From the NCBI RefSeq assembly GCF_014192275.1, contig NZ_JACHXR010000001.1:434001-498000 (forward strand): 64,000 bases of DNA, given 5' to 3'. Below, piece by piece: positions 46,956-57,953 of this stretch. The stretch is from Halomonas stenophila (GTDB taxonomy: Bacteria; Pseudomonadota; Gammaproteobacteria; Pseudomonadales; Halomonadaceae). Numbering within the stretch: position 1 is the first letter of the stretch; each line of letters begins with the position of its first letter. The position numbers were made by a program, and so were the translations under genes. Below the pieces are notes generated by a model that had not been told where the DNA came from, searched no databases, and saw only the letters and a list, made by a program, of their open reading frames with translations.

Positions 46956-47228
46956 ATGTTCACACGGGCTTCCCGCCTTGCTTGTCTGTTGTTCGTCGCT
47001 GCCAGTGCATACACCGTTCCGGCGCTTGCCTATGTCGGACCGGGGGCTGGCCTTACCGCGATTGGCACGATGGTCGCGGTCATCGCGGCGATCCTGCTGG
47101 CCGTGGTCGGCTTCGTCTGGTACCCGCTGAAGCGCGTGATGCGGAAGAAGCGCACGGCGCATACTGGTGATGCGCGAGTCGCGACCGACTCACGTGATGG
47201 CATCGACGACTCGGGCAATACCCACTGA
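46956..47228 (+). CDS. Small membrane protein with YVGPGAGL motif
   Basis: A 90-residue protein: a signal peptide (residues about 1-25), then YVGPGAGL at the mature N-terminus, one membrane helix (about 33-55) and a basic then polar tail. Its stop overlaps the start of the sulfotransferase by one base, so the two are co-translated. Similar short proteins with this glycine-rich motif occur next to sulfotransferases, as far as I recall, but their function is unknown to me. It may anchor or assist the membrane-bound sulfotransferase. Confidence 0.75.
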   Translation: MFTRASRLACLLFVAASAYTVPALAYVGPGAGLTAIGTMVAVIAAILLAVVGFVWYPLKRVMRKKRTAHTGDARVATDSRDGIDDSGNTH

Positions 47229-48697
47229 TGGCTGTGGTAGCCCTCGTTGCGGGCCTCATCGCCTTTATCGCCGTCTTGCGCGGGTTGCAAGTACAGCGCC
47301 ACGCTTCCCATGCCGTCAGGACCGCACAAGATGCGATCGGCGTGATCACAGACCCTGATCTGAGCGACGATGACAAGGAGCAACGCGTCCAGCGCGCCTC
47401 GCTGTCACTATTGAAGAGCTTCGTGATCCTGGTCGCCATCAGCCTGGTGGCGTGCTTGAGCGCGGCGCTCATGGTGGCGGGTGGCGAGCTGTTCGGACTG
47501 TTCAGTCTCGATCAGGCGCTGGCGACTGCCACGAGTGGGGCCTTCATCCTGTGGTCGTCCGTTGGCGCCGTCGCGTTATGGATCATTCTCGGCAAACTGG
47601 GTGGGCGATCCAGCGCTGCAAAGGAGGACGGCGAAACCGCCCGTGAGGAAGTGCCTTATTCGACACTCGACAAGGCGCTGCACAATTACGCTTTTTCTTC
47701 GCCGGGGCTGCAGATCACGCTGTCGTCGATCGAGGATCGGTTATGGCGGAACAAGGTCGCAGCGACCCCAACCGGACGGCCGCTCTTCATTACCTCGCTG
47801 CCACGTGCCGGGACGACCATCCTGCTGGAGCTGCTGGCCCAGCAGGAAGAATTCGCCTCCACCACCTATCGCAACATGCCCTTCACCATGGCGCCGCTAC
47901 TTTGGGGGCGTTTCTCGAGCATGTTCCGCAAGGCTGGCGAGAAAGCCGAACGTGCCCATGGTGATGGAATCGCCGTTGATTTCGACAGCCCCGAGGCCTT
48001 CGAGGAAATGATCTGGATGGCCTTTTGGCGCGAGCACTACGAAAATGAGTGTATCAGGCTCTGGGAGGTATCGGATCGGGATGCCGAGTTCGAAGCGTTC
48101 CTCTCCCGTCATATGCAGAAACTCGTGGCGAGCACGCCTGACGCAAAACGCTATGTGTCGAAGAACAACGCCAGTATTGCGCGATTGCCGCTGCTTTCTG
48201 CCGCCTTTCCTGAGGCGCAGATACTGATCCCCATCCGCGATCCAGCCTCACAGGTCGCATCGCTGAAACGGCAGCACAGCCGTTTCAGCGATCTCCATGC
48301 CCGCGATCGCTTCGCGCAACAGTACATGGAGGGGATAGGGCATTTCGAGTTTGGTGCCGCCCTCAGGCCTATCGCCTTTTCGGGTGCCCCGGAGAGTGCG
48401 GAGGGGGCAGAGCATGTCGATTACTGGCTGCGCTACTGGATCGCCGCCTATGAACATGTTCTGCATACCGCCCCGGCGGAGGCGGTTTTTATCGACCATG
48501 TTGCGCTCAGTAGTCGTCCCGATATTCAGCTTCCACGACTCGCTGAAGCGCTTGGCATCAATGATCGGGAACGTTTTGTCGCGGCGTCCAGCATGTTTCG
48601 CGCGCCGGCCTCTCCGCCACCATTGCCGGATGCCTCGGCTGATCTCGTGCGACGTGCCAATGAGCTTCATGCTGCGCTGCTCGAGCGGGCGCTATAA
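47228..48697 (+). CDS. Membrane-anchored sulfotransferase
   Basis: A 489-residue protein. The first 130 residues hold about three membrane helices ('VVALVAGLIAFIAVLRG', 'FVILVAISLVACLSAALM', 'FILWSSVGAVALWII'). From about residue 180 a PAPS-type sulfotransferase domain follows, with the 5'-phosphosulfate loop 'FITSLPRAGTTILLELL' and the 3'-phosphate site 'LIPIRDPASQVASLKRQ'. The membrane module is unusual for bacterial sulfotransferases and suggests a lipid or membrane-bound acceptor on the cytoplasmic face. The downstream arylsulfotransferase-like gene starts 33 bases later. PAPS could come from cysD/cysNC 30 kb away. Confidence 0.83.
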   Translation: MAVVALVAGLIAFIAVLRGLQVQRHASHAVRTAQDAIGVITDPDLSDDDKEQRVQRASLSLLKSFVILVAISLVACLSAALMVAGGELFGLFSLDQALATATSGAFILWSSVGAVALWIILGKLGGRSSAAKEDGETAREEVPYSTLDKALHNYAFSSPGLQITLSSIEDRLWRNKVAATPTGRPLFITSLPRAGTTILLELLAQQEEFASTTYRNMPFTMAPLLWGRFSSMFRKAGEKAERAHGDGIAVDFDSPEAFEEMIWMAFWREHYENECIRLWEVSDRDAEFEAFLSRHMQKLVASTPDAKRYVSKNNASIARLPLLSAAFPEAQILIPIRDPASQVASLKRQHSRFSDLHARDRFAQQYMEGIGHFEFGAALRPIAFSGAPESAEGAEHVDYWLRYWIAAYEHVLHTAPAEAVFIDHVALSSRPDIQLPRLAEALGINDRERFVAASSMFRAPASPPPLPDASADLVRRANELHAALLERAL

Positions 48698-48730
48698 CCC
48701 GATCCCGCGGACAATAGGGAAGTCTACTCA

Positions 48731-50020
48731 GTGAAATCATCGTTTTTTGATCGTATTGGTCTCATCGTGTTCGTGGTATCGCTGGCGATCATTGCCATGG
48801 TCTATGGCACCGTTTCATCCATGCGAGGCTGGTTTCCGGCTCCGCAGATCAAGCTGGCGCAGCAGACGCTGATCGATGTCGCATCCAACTGGAAGAATGA
48901 CCTTGCACTGGAGCCCACCCGGCACTTGGTCGATCCTGGCGGTGCCAATACGGGGCCGGATCGTGGCAAATCAGGCGGACAGAGTATGTCCAATGACGGC
49001 TATGTCCTCGTTGCGGGGCTGAACGAGAAGCAGGATGAGTCATTCCATGTGGTCCATCTGTATGACAGAGCCGGGGAGGAAGTGCACCGATGGCCGGTGC
49101 ATTACGAATGGCTCGATAGTGAGCGTAAACCCCAGAATGTCATGCTGCATGGGATGGAGGTCTTCAAGGACGGCTCCCTTGCGTTGACATTCGATGGGGG
49201 TAATGCCATTGCCCGCATCGATGCCTGTGGCAAGCCAATCTGGACGCGGAATGGCATTTTTCATCATTCCATCTCGCGTGATGGCGAAGGGCGCCTCGTC
49301 ACCCTCCTGAAAAACGGCGTGGCCTGGATCGACGAAGATTCCGGTGAGATTCTGCATACGCTGGATGTCGAAGAGGACATGATTACCGTCGATGACGGGG
49401 CGCAACAGGCCATGTTCAACATCCGGACGCGCAGCCCCGAAGACGCCAGCGGTGAGATCAGCTACCTGCTGGACCCGTTCCACATCAACGATGCCGAGCC
49501 CCTGCATAGTGATATGGCCAGTGCCTTCCCGATGTTCGAGGCCGGTGACGTCCTCATCAGTTTCAGGGAGCTCAATCTCGTCGCCGTCGTCGACCCCGAG
49601 AGCGGGCGCATGAAATGGTGGCAACATGGCCCGTGGTTCAAGCAGCACGACCCCGACTTCGAGCCCGATGGTAGGATCACCGTCTATGATAATGGCACCG
49701 GCACCGGGGCCAGCAAGATTCGCCGGATTCGTCCTGTCGACGGCGCGGACGTCGAGACGCTGTTCGCGGGCTCGGAGGAGGTGCCGTTCTATACTTGGCG
49801 TCGCGGGAAGCATCAAACCTTGCCGAATGGCAACATTCTCCTCACCGAAGCGGAGGGTGGGCGTGTTCTCGAGGTTACGCCGGAGGGCGAGCTGGTTTGG
49901 GAGCGTCACATGGTCTGGGATGCCGAAAAGAACCTGATCATCACCGAGGCCCGCTTCGTCCCGGAAGACTTTTTCAAGACCAGCTTCGATAGCGAAGTGC
50001 CTGATTGCGACTCGCGCTGA
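48731..50020 (+). CDS. Arylsulfotransferase (ASST)-like beta-propeller protein, membrane-anchored
   Basis: A 429-residue protein with an N-terminal signal anchor (residues about 8-28) and a six-bladed-propeller type domain. Repeated strand patterns include 'HGMEVFKDGSLALTF', 'FHHSISRDGEGRLVTLL', 'QHDPDFEPDGRITVYDNG' and 'HQTLPNGNILLTEAEGGRVL', as in Arylsulfotran_2 proteins. Classic ASSTs move sulfate between phenols in the periplasm through a His-sulfate intermediate, without PAPS; several His-containing loops could serve, but which one is catalytic is uncertain. The start is GTG at 48731. It is the last gene of the insert between asd and fimV. Confidence 0.78.
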   Translation: MKSSFFDRIGLIVFVVSLAIIAMVYGTVSSMRGWFPAPQIKLAQQTLIDVASNWKNDLALEPTRHLVDPGGANTGPDRGKSGGQSMSNDGYVLVAGLNEKQDESFHVVHLYDRAGEEVHRWPVHYEWLDSERKPQNVMLHGMEVFKDGSLALTFDGGNAIARIDACGKPIWTRNGIFHHSISRDGEGRLVTLLKNGVAWIDEDSGEILHTLDVEEDMITVDDGAQQAMFNIRTRSPEDASGEISYLLDPFHINDAEPLHSDMASAFPMFEAGDVLISFRELNLVAVVDPESGRMKWWQHGPWFKQHDPDFEPDGRITVYDNGTGTGASKIRRIRPVDGADVETLFAGSEEVPFYTWRRGKHQTLPNGNILLTEAEGGRVLEVTPEGELVWERHMVWDAEKNLIITEARFVPEDFFKTSFDSEVPDCDSR

Positions 50021-50528
50021 CTTCAGCCGGCGAGTCTCGACGCAGGACCCACAACGGGGCTTACAAATGGTTCTGCCTGAAAGGGCTCTACGCAGTTCAG
50101 CGTGAAGAGCCCGGCCCCGTCGATCCAGCCCTTCCGATACTGTCACCCCGTTGATCCGGCTTGCGTCGGCCCCCCAATTCCCCTGTCTGCGGTGGCTGCG
50201 ACACCTGCGCTGCTCCGTCTGCGGCGCCACGCGGGAGCGTATCAACTGGCTGCCTGGCCGGCCGCCAGTCACCGATCCACCTTGCAACACGCCCGCGTCG
50301 GCCAGCCCGGGCCCGACGTGGGCGTGGACGTGCCTCCGCTGAAGGTTGCGTGAGCGACGAGGCGGGCGTCTCGCACATGAATGAAGTACGTTGAAAGCAT
50401 GAGGCGTGTCCTGCGTCATGCGTAGCACGCCAACGAGTGGAATATGATACACAGAGATCATGCCATCTCCTTGGTTGCCATCGGCGCGTCGCCGGAGGGA
50501 TGGTCGCTGACAGGACGCAAGGGAACTC
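50021..50528. other. Intergenic region with an asd fragment upstream of fimV
   Basis: About 500 bases without an intact gene. Bases 50297-50345 match asd 45705-45753 at 46 of 49 positions and, in frame, read [16 protein letters not shown] as in Asd. The flanking 200 bases do not match asd. The fimV promoter should lie in the right half. Confidence 0.75.
50297..50345 (+). pseudogene. 49-bp remnant of asd
   Basis: The sequence GGGCCCGACGT(G/C)GGCGTGG and its flanks are shared with asd, 3 mismatches in 49. In frame it would encode part of the Asd substrate region and then stop at TGA 50351. It marks the right border of the sulfotransferase/ASST insert and is too short for function. Confidence 0.75.
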
Positions 50529-53162
50529 ATGAATCGCAAGCTGACGCTCACCATGCTGCTCTCGCTTTCCGCCGCCAGCCCGTTGGCGCTGGCGCTGGGG
50601 CTGGGCGATGTCGAGGTGCGCTCGACGCTCAATGCGCCGCTGCGTGCCAGCATTCCGCTGACCGATGCGGCGGGCCTGCAGGCCGGCCTGCTCAATGCCA
50701 CTGTCGCCGACCCGGGGGCCTTCCAGGCCGCGGGTCTGACGCGCACGCCGCTCGCGGCCAGTGTCCACCTCGAGGTCAGTCGTCGCCAGGGGCAACTGGT
50801 GCTCGACCTCGCCACCGAGCGTGCCGTGCGCGAACCCTGGCTCGACCTGCTGCTGCGCTTCGACTGGCCGGGCGGGCGCCAGCTCCGCGAAGTGACCCTG
50901 CTGCTCGACCCGCCCGACTACGCCTCGATGCCGGTGCTGATCGGCTCGTCGCGTCCCAGCCGGGTCACCCAGGCCCCCTCGGCGTCGACTCCCGCGAGCC
51001 GCCGGGCCGCCGCGCCCTCGACGCCCGCCGATCCGGAGGACCCCGCCCGGGTGCGCCGCGGGGACACCCTCTGGGCGGTGGCCGGCCGCCTGCGTCCGGA
51101 CAGCGGCATCAGCATGAACCAGATGATGCTGGCCCTGGTGGAGGCCAACCCCGAGGTGTTTCCCACCGGCAATATCAACCAGATGCGCGCCGGGTTCACC
51201 CTCGTGGTGCCGCCCCGCGAGGCCATCGCCTCCCGCTCGTCCGAGGCGGCGACCGACCTCGTCCAGGCCATGAACCAGGCCTGGGCCAATCGCGGCAGCG
51301 GGGCGCCGGCACGGGTACCGCTCTCGGCGGAAGCCGAGCCGACGGCCGTGGCCGGGGCCGAGACGCCGGCCGCTGAGGCGGCGCCCCTCGCGGCCGGCGA
51401 CGAGGCGGCGGATAGCGCCACCCGGCGTGCCGATGCCGCCGCAAGCGGCCCCCGGCTGACACTGCTCACCGAGGCGGAGGCCGCGGCCGCCGGCCTCGGT
51501 GACGGCGGCGGGGCCGATGCCGGCGACGGCGGGCAGGGCGATGGCTGGCAGGCGGCCCCGAGGGAGCGGCTGGATCCCGCCGTGCTCGCGACCATCACCG
51601 GCACCGGCACCGGCGAGCTGAGCGAGGATCAGCGCCTGTTGCGCCTCGAACGGCGCTGGCAGGATAACCGGGACGCGCTGGCCGCGGTGCAGGCCGAGCG
51701 CGACGCCCTGGAGGCGGAGGTCGGCGACCTGCGTGGCGAGCTCGCCGCCCTGCGCCGGCGCGTCGAGGCGCTGACGGCCGGCGGCAGCGGCGTCGACGGC
51801 GCCGGGGCCGGTGGCGTGGTGTCGCCCGGCAGCGAGCCCGCCGATGCGTCCCCGCCCTGGTGGGGCGCCCTCTACCAGGGCGCGATCGAGCGGCCCTTGC
51901 TGCTGGGCGGGGCCGGACTGGCCGCCCTGCTGGCGCTGTGGGCCCTGGTGCGCCGGCGGCGACGCCGGGAGGAGGAGCCGGTCTTCCCCTTCGGCGAGGT
52001 GCAGGTGGCCGAGCCTTCCACTGACGCCCCGGCCGAGCGTCCCTCGGTCGCTGCGGGGTCGCACCGAGCGCCGGAGCGGCCCTCTGTCGACTCGGTGCGG
52101 GCCTCCATGCCCGAGGCCGAGGCCATCAACGAGGCCGACATCTTCATCGCCTATGGCCGCTACGACCAGGCCCGCGAACTGCTGGAAGCGGGACTGGCAC
52201 GAGAGCCGGAGCGCGACGACCTGCGCCTGAAGCTGCTCAAGGTGGAGCTGGAACAGGGGGACCGGTCGGCGGCCCGTCGGCAGGCGCAGCGGCTCCAGGA
52301 GTCCGGGGATACGGAGACCCGGGCCGAGGTGGAGCGACTGATGGCCCGTCATGCCGCCTCCGCCGTCCCCCCGGACAGTCCTGCTGGCGAGCGCGCCGTC
52401 TTCCCGGAGCCGAGCGAGCTGCCGCCACGGGTCTTCGGTGACCCCGATGCCCCCGAGGCGGAGGAGGATGGTGAGGAGAGTGGTGAGGAGGAGTCCCATC
52501 CGGCGAGGGAGCCCCAGTCGGCGAGTGACGGCGACGGCGAGGCCGCGCGCGGCGCCTCGCGGGAAGCGCCCGCGGCGGATAACGGCGAACCCGATGACCT
52601 GGCCCGCTACCGCCCTCCCGAGGTCGACGCCGGCGCCGAGGACGAGGGGCGTGACCGGACGGTCCCGACGGGCCGGGACGAGGCGTTCGACGGTCCGCCG
52701 CCCGGGCCGTCGAGCGAGCCCTCCTCGACGCCTGACACCGGGAACGAGGAGCCGCCGATGCCTCAGGTGACAAGCCGCACCAGCGAGGAGGGGCGCGAGA
52801 TCATCGATTATCGCCCGCCATCCCTCGATGAGGAGGCGCCCGTGCGCCAGGAGACGCCCATGCAGCCGGGCGTGGACTTCACCACGGCAGGCGGGGAGGC
52901 AACGGACGAAGACGCGGCCGCCCCGTCCCGCGACTCTTCCCGCTGGGAGGTGGAGGAGGTGGCGTTTCCGCCCCTTGGCGGGGATAATGGAGCCTCTTCC
53001 GGCGCGGCGTCCTCCCCGGCGACCCTGGCTGAGGCCCGCCACCTGATCGATCTCGGCGAGGTGAGCGAGGCCCGGATCCTGCTGGAACGCTTGCTCGAGG
53101 AGTCCCATGACGCCGGAGCGAGGGAGGAGGCCCGCGAACTGCTCGACCGCCACCAGCCATGA
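50529..53162 (+). CDS. fimV: FimV-like polar hub protein
   Basis: An 877-residue protein with signal peptide, an N-terminal periplasmic domain 'LGLGDVEVRSTLNAPLRA', and a LysM peptidoglycan-binding domain near residues 175-230 ('RVRRGDTLWAVAGRL'). A coiled coil near 365-415 comes before one membrane helix (about 458-475). The cytoplasmic part is long, acidic and low-complexity, with TPR-like motifs ('IAYGRYDQARELLEAGL' and the C-terminal FimV motif 'LAEARHLIDLGEVSEARILL'). FimV organises type IV pilus and polar signalling in Pseudomonas. The asd-fimV-truA order is conserved, here split by the insert. The very high Asp/Glu content fits a halophile. Confidence 0.93.
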   Translation: MNRKLTLTMLLSLSAASPLALALGLGDVEVRSTLNAPLRASIPLTDAAGLQAGLLNATVADPGAFQAAGLTRTPLAASVHLEVSRRQGQLVLDLATERAVREPWLDLLLRFDWPGGRQLREVTLLLDPPDYASMPVLIGSSRPSRVTQAPSASTPASRRAAAPSTPADPEDPARVRRGDTLWAVAGRLRPDSGISMNQMMLALVEANPEVFPTGNINQMRAGFTLVVPPREAIASRSSEAATDLVQAMNQAWANRGSGAPARVPLSAEAEPTAVAGAETPAAEAAPLAAGDEAADSATRRADAAASGPRLTLLTEAEAAAAGLGDGGGADAGDGGQGDGWQAAPRERLDPAVLATITGTGTGELSEDQRLLRLERRWQDNRDALAAVQAERDALEAEVGDLRGELAALRRRVEALTAGGSGVDGAGAGGVVSPGSEPADASPPWWGALYQGAIERPLLLGGAGLAALLALWALVRRRRRREEEPVFPFGEVQVAEPSTDAPAERPSVAAGSHRAPERPSVDSVRASMPEAEAINEADIFIAYGRYDQARELLEAGLAREPERDDLRLKLLKVELEQGDRSAARRQAQRLQESGDTETRAEVERLMARHAASAVPPDSPAGERAVFPEPSELPPRVFGDPDAPEAEEDGEESGEEESHPAREPQSASDGDGEAARGASREAPAADNGEPDDLARYRPPEVDAGAEDEGRDRTVPTGRDEAFDGPPPGPSSEPSSTPDTGNEEPPMPQVTSRTSEEGREIIDYRPPSLDEEAPVRQETPMQPGVDFTTAGGEATDEDAAAPSRDSSRWEVEEVAFPPLGGDNGASSGAASSPATLAEARHLIDLGEVSEARILLERLLEESHDAGAREEARELLDRHQP

Positions 53163-53169
53163 CGTGCGC

Positions 53170-54105
53170 ATGACCCTTTTTCAACGGCTCGATGAACATC
53201 ACCCGCTGACCGGCCGCCTGGCCATGGCGGTGGAATACGACGGCACCGCCTACTGCGGTTGGCAGCGCCTCAAGCATGCCGCCTCGGTGCAGGCCTCCCT
53301 CGAGACGGCCCTGTCCCGGGTGGCCGGTGACCGGGTCAAGGTCCACGCCAGCGGGCGTACCGACTCCGGTGTCCACGCCACCCGCCAGGTCGTCCACTTC
53401 GACCCCCCGGCCGCGCGCTCCCAGAAGGCGTGGGTCTTCGGTGCCAACGCCAACCTGCCGCGCGACGTCGCCGTGCGCTGGGTCAAGCCGGTGCCCGACG
53501 ACTTTCATGCCCGCTTCAAGGCCCTGGCCCGGCGCTACCGCTACGTGATCCTCAATCAGCCCAGTCGACCGGTGCTGGAGCGCGCCAATGTCACCTGGTG
53601 TCGGGATCCCCTGGATGCCGAGGCCATGCATGTGGCGGCCCAGGTGCTGGTGGGCGAGCACGATTTCTCCAGCTTCCGCGCCGCGGGCTGCCAGTCGAAG
53701 ACCCCCTGGCGTCACCTGCACTTCATCGAGGTGCATCGGCATGGCCCCCTGGTGGTGGTCGATGTCCAGGGCAATGCCTTCCTGCATCACATGATCCGCA
53801 ACATCGTCGGTGCCCTGGTCTCGGTGGGCCGCGGCGAGCAGGGCGCCGACTACCTGGTGCGGCTGCTGGCGCTCAAGGATCGCACCCTGGGGGATGTCAC
53901 CGCCCCGGCCTGCGGCCTGCACTTCGTCGACTCCCTCTACGACGAGGCGTGGGGCCTGCCCCGCGAGCCGCTGGGTCCCAACCTGCTGGCCTTCCTGGGC
54001 GAGTGGACCGGCGAGCGGCCACTGCCGGACTGTCCCATGGTCGAGTTCCGTCGCGGCCGCCCGGTGGCGCAGGCGGCCATGGCCGGGGAGGGCGGCGATG
54101 ACTGA
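53170..54105 (+). CDS. truA: tRNA pseudouridine(38-40) synthase
   Basis: A 311-residue enzyme with 'VEYDGTAYCGWQ' and the catalytic Asp in 'GRTDSGVHATRQ'. It modifies U38-U40 in the anticodon arm of tRNAs. The start at ATG 53170 is 7 bases after the fimV stop; longer frames overlap fimV. It overlaps trpF by eight bases. Confidence 0.95.
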   Translation: MTLFQRLDEHHPLTGRLAMAVEYDGTAYCGWQRLKHAASVQASLETALSRVAGDRVKVHASGRTDSGVHATRQVVHFDPPAARSQKAWVFGANANLPRDVAVRWVKPVPDDFHARFKALARRYRYVILNQPSRPVLERANVTWCRDPLDAEAMHVAAQVLVGEHDFSSFRAAGCQSKTPWRHLHFIEVHRHGPLVVVDVQGNAFLHHMIRNIVGALVSVGRGEQGADYLVRLLALKDRTLGDVTAPACGLHFVDSLYDEAWGLPREPLGPNLLAFLGEWTGERPLPDCPMVEFRRGRPVAQAAMAGEGGDD

Positions 54106-54754
54106 GCACGGACGTGTCCCGGGGCGCACCCGGATCAAGTTCTGCGGCATGACGCGCCCCGAGGACGTGGACGCCGCCGTGGCCGCCGGCGCCGATGCCC
54201 TGGGCTTCGTGCTCTGGCCCGGCAGCCAGCGGGCCGTGGATCTCGCGCGCCTGGCGACGCTGGCGGCGCGGGTGCCGGCCTTCGTGACCCGGGTCGGGCT
54301 CTTCGTCGACCCCGAGCCGGAGCTGGTGGCGAGGGCCGCCGAGCATCTCGACCTGCTGCAGTTCCATGGCGAGGAATCGCCGGCCATCTGCGCCGCCGCC
54401 GGGCATCCCTGGATCAAGGCCCTGCGCATGCGCGACGGCCTCGACCTGCCTGCCGCGGCTGGCGACTATCACCAGGCCCGCGCGCTGCTGCTCGACGCCT
54501 ATCGTCCCGGCCTGCCGGGGGGCACCGGCGAGACCTTCGACTGGTCGCGAATCCCCGCAAGCCTGGCAAAACCTGTTATCCTCGCCGGAGGCCTGACACC
54601 GGCCAACGTGGCCGAGGCCATCGCGGTGGTCCGGCCCTACGCGGTGGATGTCTCCGGCGGCATCGAGACCGCGCCCGGGCGCAAGGATGCCGCCTTGATG
54701 GCGGCCTTCCGGCAGGCGGTGCGTCGCGCCGACGAGTGCCGCACCGATGGTTGA
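54098..54754 (+). CDS. trpF: Phosphoribosylanthranilate isomerase
   Basis: A 218-residue TIM barrel with 'IKFCGMTRPEDVDAAV' (catalytic Cys) and the phosphate-binding end 'LAGGLTPANVAEA' followed by 'DVSGGIETAPGRKD'. It isomerises PRA in tryptophan synthesis. The ATG at 54098 lies inside the truA end (8-bp overlap), so coupling is likely. Confidence 0.95.
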   Translation: MTEHGRVPGRTRIKFCGMTRPEDVDAAVAAGADALGFVLWPGSQRAVDLARLATLAARVPAFVTRVGLFVDPEPELVARAAEHLDLLQFHGEESPAICAAAGHPWIKALRMRDGLDLPAAAGDYHQARALLLDAYRPGLPGGTGETFDWSRIPASLAKPVILAGGLTPANVAEAIAVVRPYAVDVSGGIETAPGRKDAALMAAFRQAVRRADECRTDG

Positions 54755-54817
54755 GCCCGCACCACCGCGTCTTCCAATCCCAAACACCCCTTCTGGCGAC
54801 CCTGTGAGGTGTCTTTC

Positions 54818-56032
54818 GTGAGCAAGTTCAGTGACCTGACCCGACTGCCGGATGCCCGTGGCCATTTCGGCCCCTATGGCGGCCGGTTCGTCTCGGAGAC
54901 CCTGAGCTTCGCCCTGGAGGATCTGGAGAAGACCTACCTGAGTCTTCGTGACGATCCGGACTTCCAGGCGGAATTCGACTATGACCTGGCCCATTACGTG
55001 GGCCGCCCGTCACCGCTCTATCATGCCGAGCGATGGTCGAAGCAGCTCGGTGGTGCCCAGGTCTGGCTGAAGCGCGAGGACCTCAACCACACCGGCGCCC
55101 ACAAGGTGAACAACACCATCGGCCAGGCCCTGCTGGCCAAGAAGAGCGGCAAGCCGCGGGTGATCGCCGAGACCGGTGCGGGCCAGCACGGCGTGGCCAC
55201 CGCCACCGTGGCCGCCCGGCTGGGCCTCCAGTGCGAGGTCTACATGGGCGCCGAGGACGTCGAGCGCCAGAAGCTCAACGTCTACCGCATGCGCCTGCTC
55301 GGTGCCAATGTCATTCCGGTGGAGTCCGGCACGCGGACCCTCAAGGACGCCATGAACGAGGCGCTGCGCGACTGGGTGACCAACGTCGACGATACCTTCT
55401 ACATCATCGGCACCGTGGCCGGGCCGCATCCCTATCCGATGCTGGTGCGCGATTTCAATGCCGTGGTCGGACGCGAGGCGCGCCGCCAGTCGTTCGAGGA
55501 GTTCGGCCGGCTGCCCGATGCCCTGATCGCCTGCGTCGGCGGCGGTTCCAACGCCATGGGGCTCTTCTATCCCTTCGTCGAGGACGACGAGGTGGCCATG
55601 TACGGCGTCGAGGCCGGCGGCGACGGGGTCGCCACCGGACGCCATGCCGCGCCGCTGGCTTCGGGCGCGCCGCGCGGCGTGCTGCACGGCAACCGCACCT
55701 ACCTGATGTCCGACGAGGGCGGTCAGGTCTCCGACACCCACTCCATCTCGGCGGGGCTCGACTACCCCGGCGTGGGGCCGGAGCATGCCCTGTGGAAGGA
55801 CGTGGGCCGAGTCAACTACGTGGCCGCTGATGACGACGCCGTGCTCGAGGCGTTCCGCGAGCTGACCCATGTGGAGGGCATCATGCCGGCGCTGGAGTCG
55901 GCCCATGCCCTGGCCCACGCCAAGGTGCTGGCGCCGCAGATGCGCCCCGACCAGAACATCGTCGTCAATCTCTCCGGACGCGGCGACAAGGACATCATGA
56001 CCGTCGCCAAGCTCGACGGCATCGAATTCTGA
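54818..56032 (+). CDS. trpB: Tryptophan synthase beta chain
   Basis: A 404-residue PLP enzyme with the lysine in '[19 protein letters not shown]' and the glycine phosphate loop '[14 protein letters not shown]'. It joins indole and serine. GTG 54818 is chosen because GAGGT sits 7 bases before it; GTG 54809 is in frame but overlaps that site. trpA follows after 8 bases. Confidence 0.96.
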   Translation: MSKFSDLTRLPDARGHFGPYGGRFVSETLSFALEDLEKTYLSLRDDPDFQAEFDYDLAHYVGRPSPLYHAERWSKQLGGAQVWLKREDLNHTGAHKVNNTIGQALLAKKSGKPRVIAETGAGQHGVATATVAARLGLQCEVYMGAEDVERQKLNVYRMRLLGANVIPVESGTRTLKDAMNEALRDWVTNVDDTFYIIGTVAGPHPYPMLVRDFNAVVGREARRQSFEEFGRLPDALIACVGGGSNAMGLFYPFVEDDEVAMYGVEAGGDGVATGRHAAPLASGAPRGVLHGNRTYLMSDEGGQVSDTHSISAGLDYPGVGPEHALWKDVGRVNYVAADDDAVLEAFRELTHVEGIMPALESAHALAHAKVLAPQMRPDQNIVVNLSGRGDKDIMTVAKLDGIEF

Positions 56033-56040
56033 GGGCACCG

Positions 56041-56844
56041 ATGAACCGTATCGACCAACGCTTCGCCGCACTCAAGGCCGAGGACCGCAAGGCCCTGATT
56101 CCCTACATCACCGCCGGCGACCCGGCCCCGGCGCACACCGTGGGCTTCATGCACGCCCTGGTCCGTGCCGGGGCCGATGTCATCGAGCTGGGGGTGCCGT
56201 TCTCGGACCCCATGGCCGATGGCCCGGTGATCCAGAAGGCCTGCGAGCGCGCCCTCAAGCACCAGGTGCGGCTCTCGCACCTCTTCGAGATGGTCCGCGA
56301 GTTCCGCCAGGAGGATACCGAGACGCCGATCGTGCTGATGGGCTACCTCAACCCGGTGGAGCGCATCGGCCTCGAGGCCTTCGCCGACCAGGCCCGCGAG
56401 GCGGGCGTCGACGGGGTGCTGATCGTCGACATGCCGCCGGAGGAGGCCGACATCCTCGGCCCGACCCTCAAGGCGCGGGGCCTGGCCTCGATCTTCCTGG
56501 TGGCCCCTACCACTTCCCGCGCCCGGGCCGCTACAATATGTGCCCACGGCGAGGGGTATCTCTACTACGTGTCCCTCAAGGGCGTGACCGGTGGTGCCGC
56601 CCCCCATGCCGATGATGTCGCCGAGCATCTGGCCCCGCTGCGCGAGCTGACCGACCTGCCGCTGTGCGTGGGCTTCGGCATCCGCGACGGGGCCTCGGCC
56701 GCCGAGATGGGCCGGGTCGCCGACGGCGTGATCGTGGGCAGTGCGCTGGTCAGCCGCATCGCCGAGAACGCCGATGCGCCCGAGGCGATTCCCGCCGCCC
56801 TGGAAGCGGTACTGGGCGAGATGCGTCAGGCACTGGATGCGTGA
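56041..56844 (+). CDS. trpA: Tryptophan synthase alpha chain
   Basis: A 267-residue TIM barrel with the signature '[19 protein letters not shown]' (catalytic Glu and Asp) and the phosphate loop 'GFGIRDG'. It cleaves indole-3-glycerol phosphate and channels indole to TrpB. A tight hairpin lies 28 bases after its stop. Confidence 0.97.
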   Translation: MNRIDQRFAALKAEDRKALIPYITAGDPAPAHTVGFMHALVRAGADVIELGVPFSDPMADGPVIQKACERALKHQVRLSHLFEMVREFRQEDTETPIVLMGYLNPVERIGLEAFADQAREAGVDGVLIVDMPPEEADILGPTLKARGLASIFLVAPTTSRARAATICAHGEGYLYYVSLKGVTGGAAPHADDVAEHLAPLRELTDLPLCVGFGIRDGASAAEMGRVADGVIVGSALVSRIAENADAPEAIPAALEAVLGEMRQALDA

Positions 56845-56872
56845 CGGGCCCCGCGCCGACCGATTCGATTCC

Positions 56873-56892
56873 GCCCCCGGCTCGCCGGGGGC
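56873..56892 (+). terminator. GC hairpin between trpA and accD
   Basis: Arms GCCCCCGGC and GCCGGGGGC with a two-base loop are not followed by a T-run. It may weaken read-through from trp into accD or protect the trp message 3' end. Confidence 0.55.
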
Positions 56893-56919
56893 GACAGCAT
56901 AGATGGAAGCGTTTCTGAC

Positions 56920-57942
<1,023 letters not shown>

Positions 57943-57953
57943 GCCAGGAGCCC

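Noticed and set aside
49040..50815. Minus-strand frame opposite the ASST-like gene and fimV start
   Set aside because: It spans two genes and an intergenic gap and has no recognisable domain; the plus-strand genes have clear signals.
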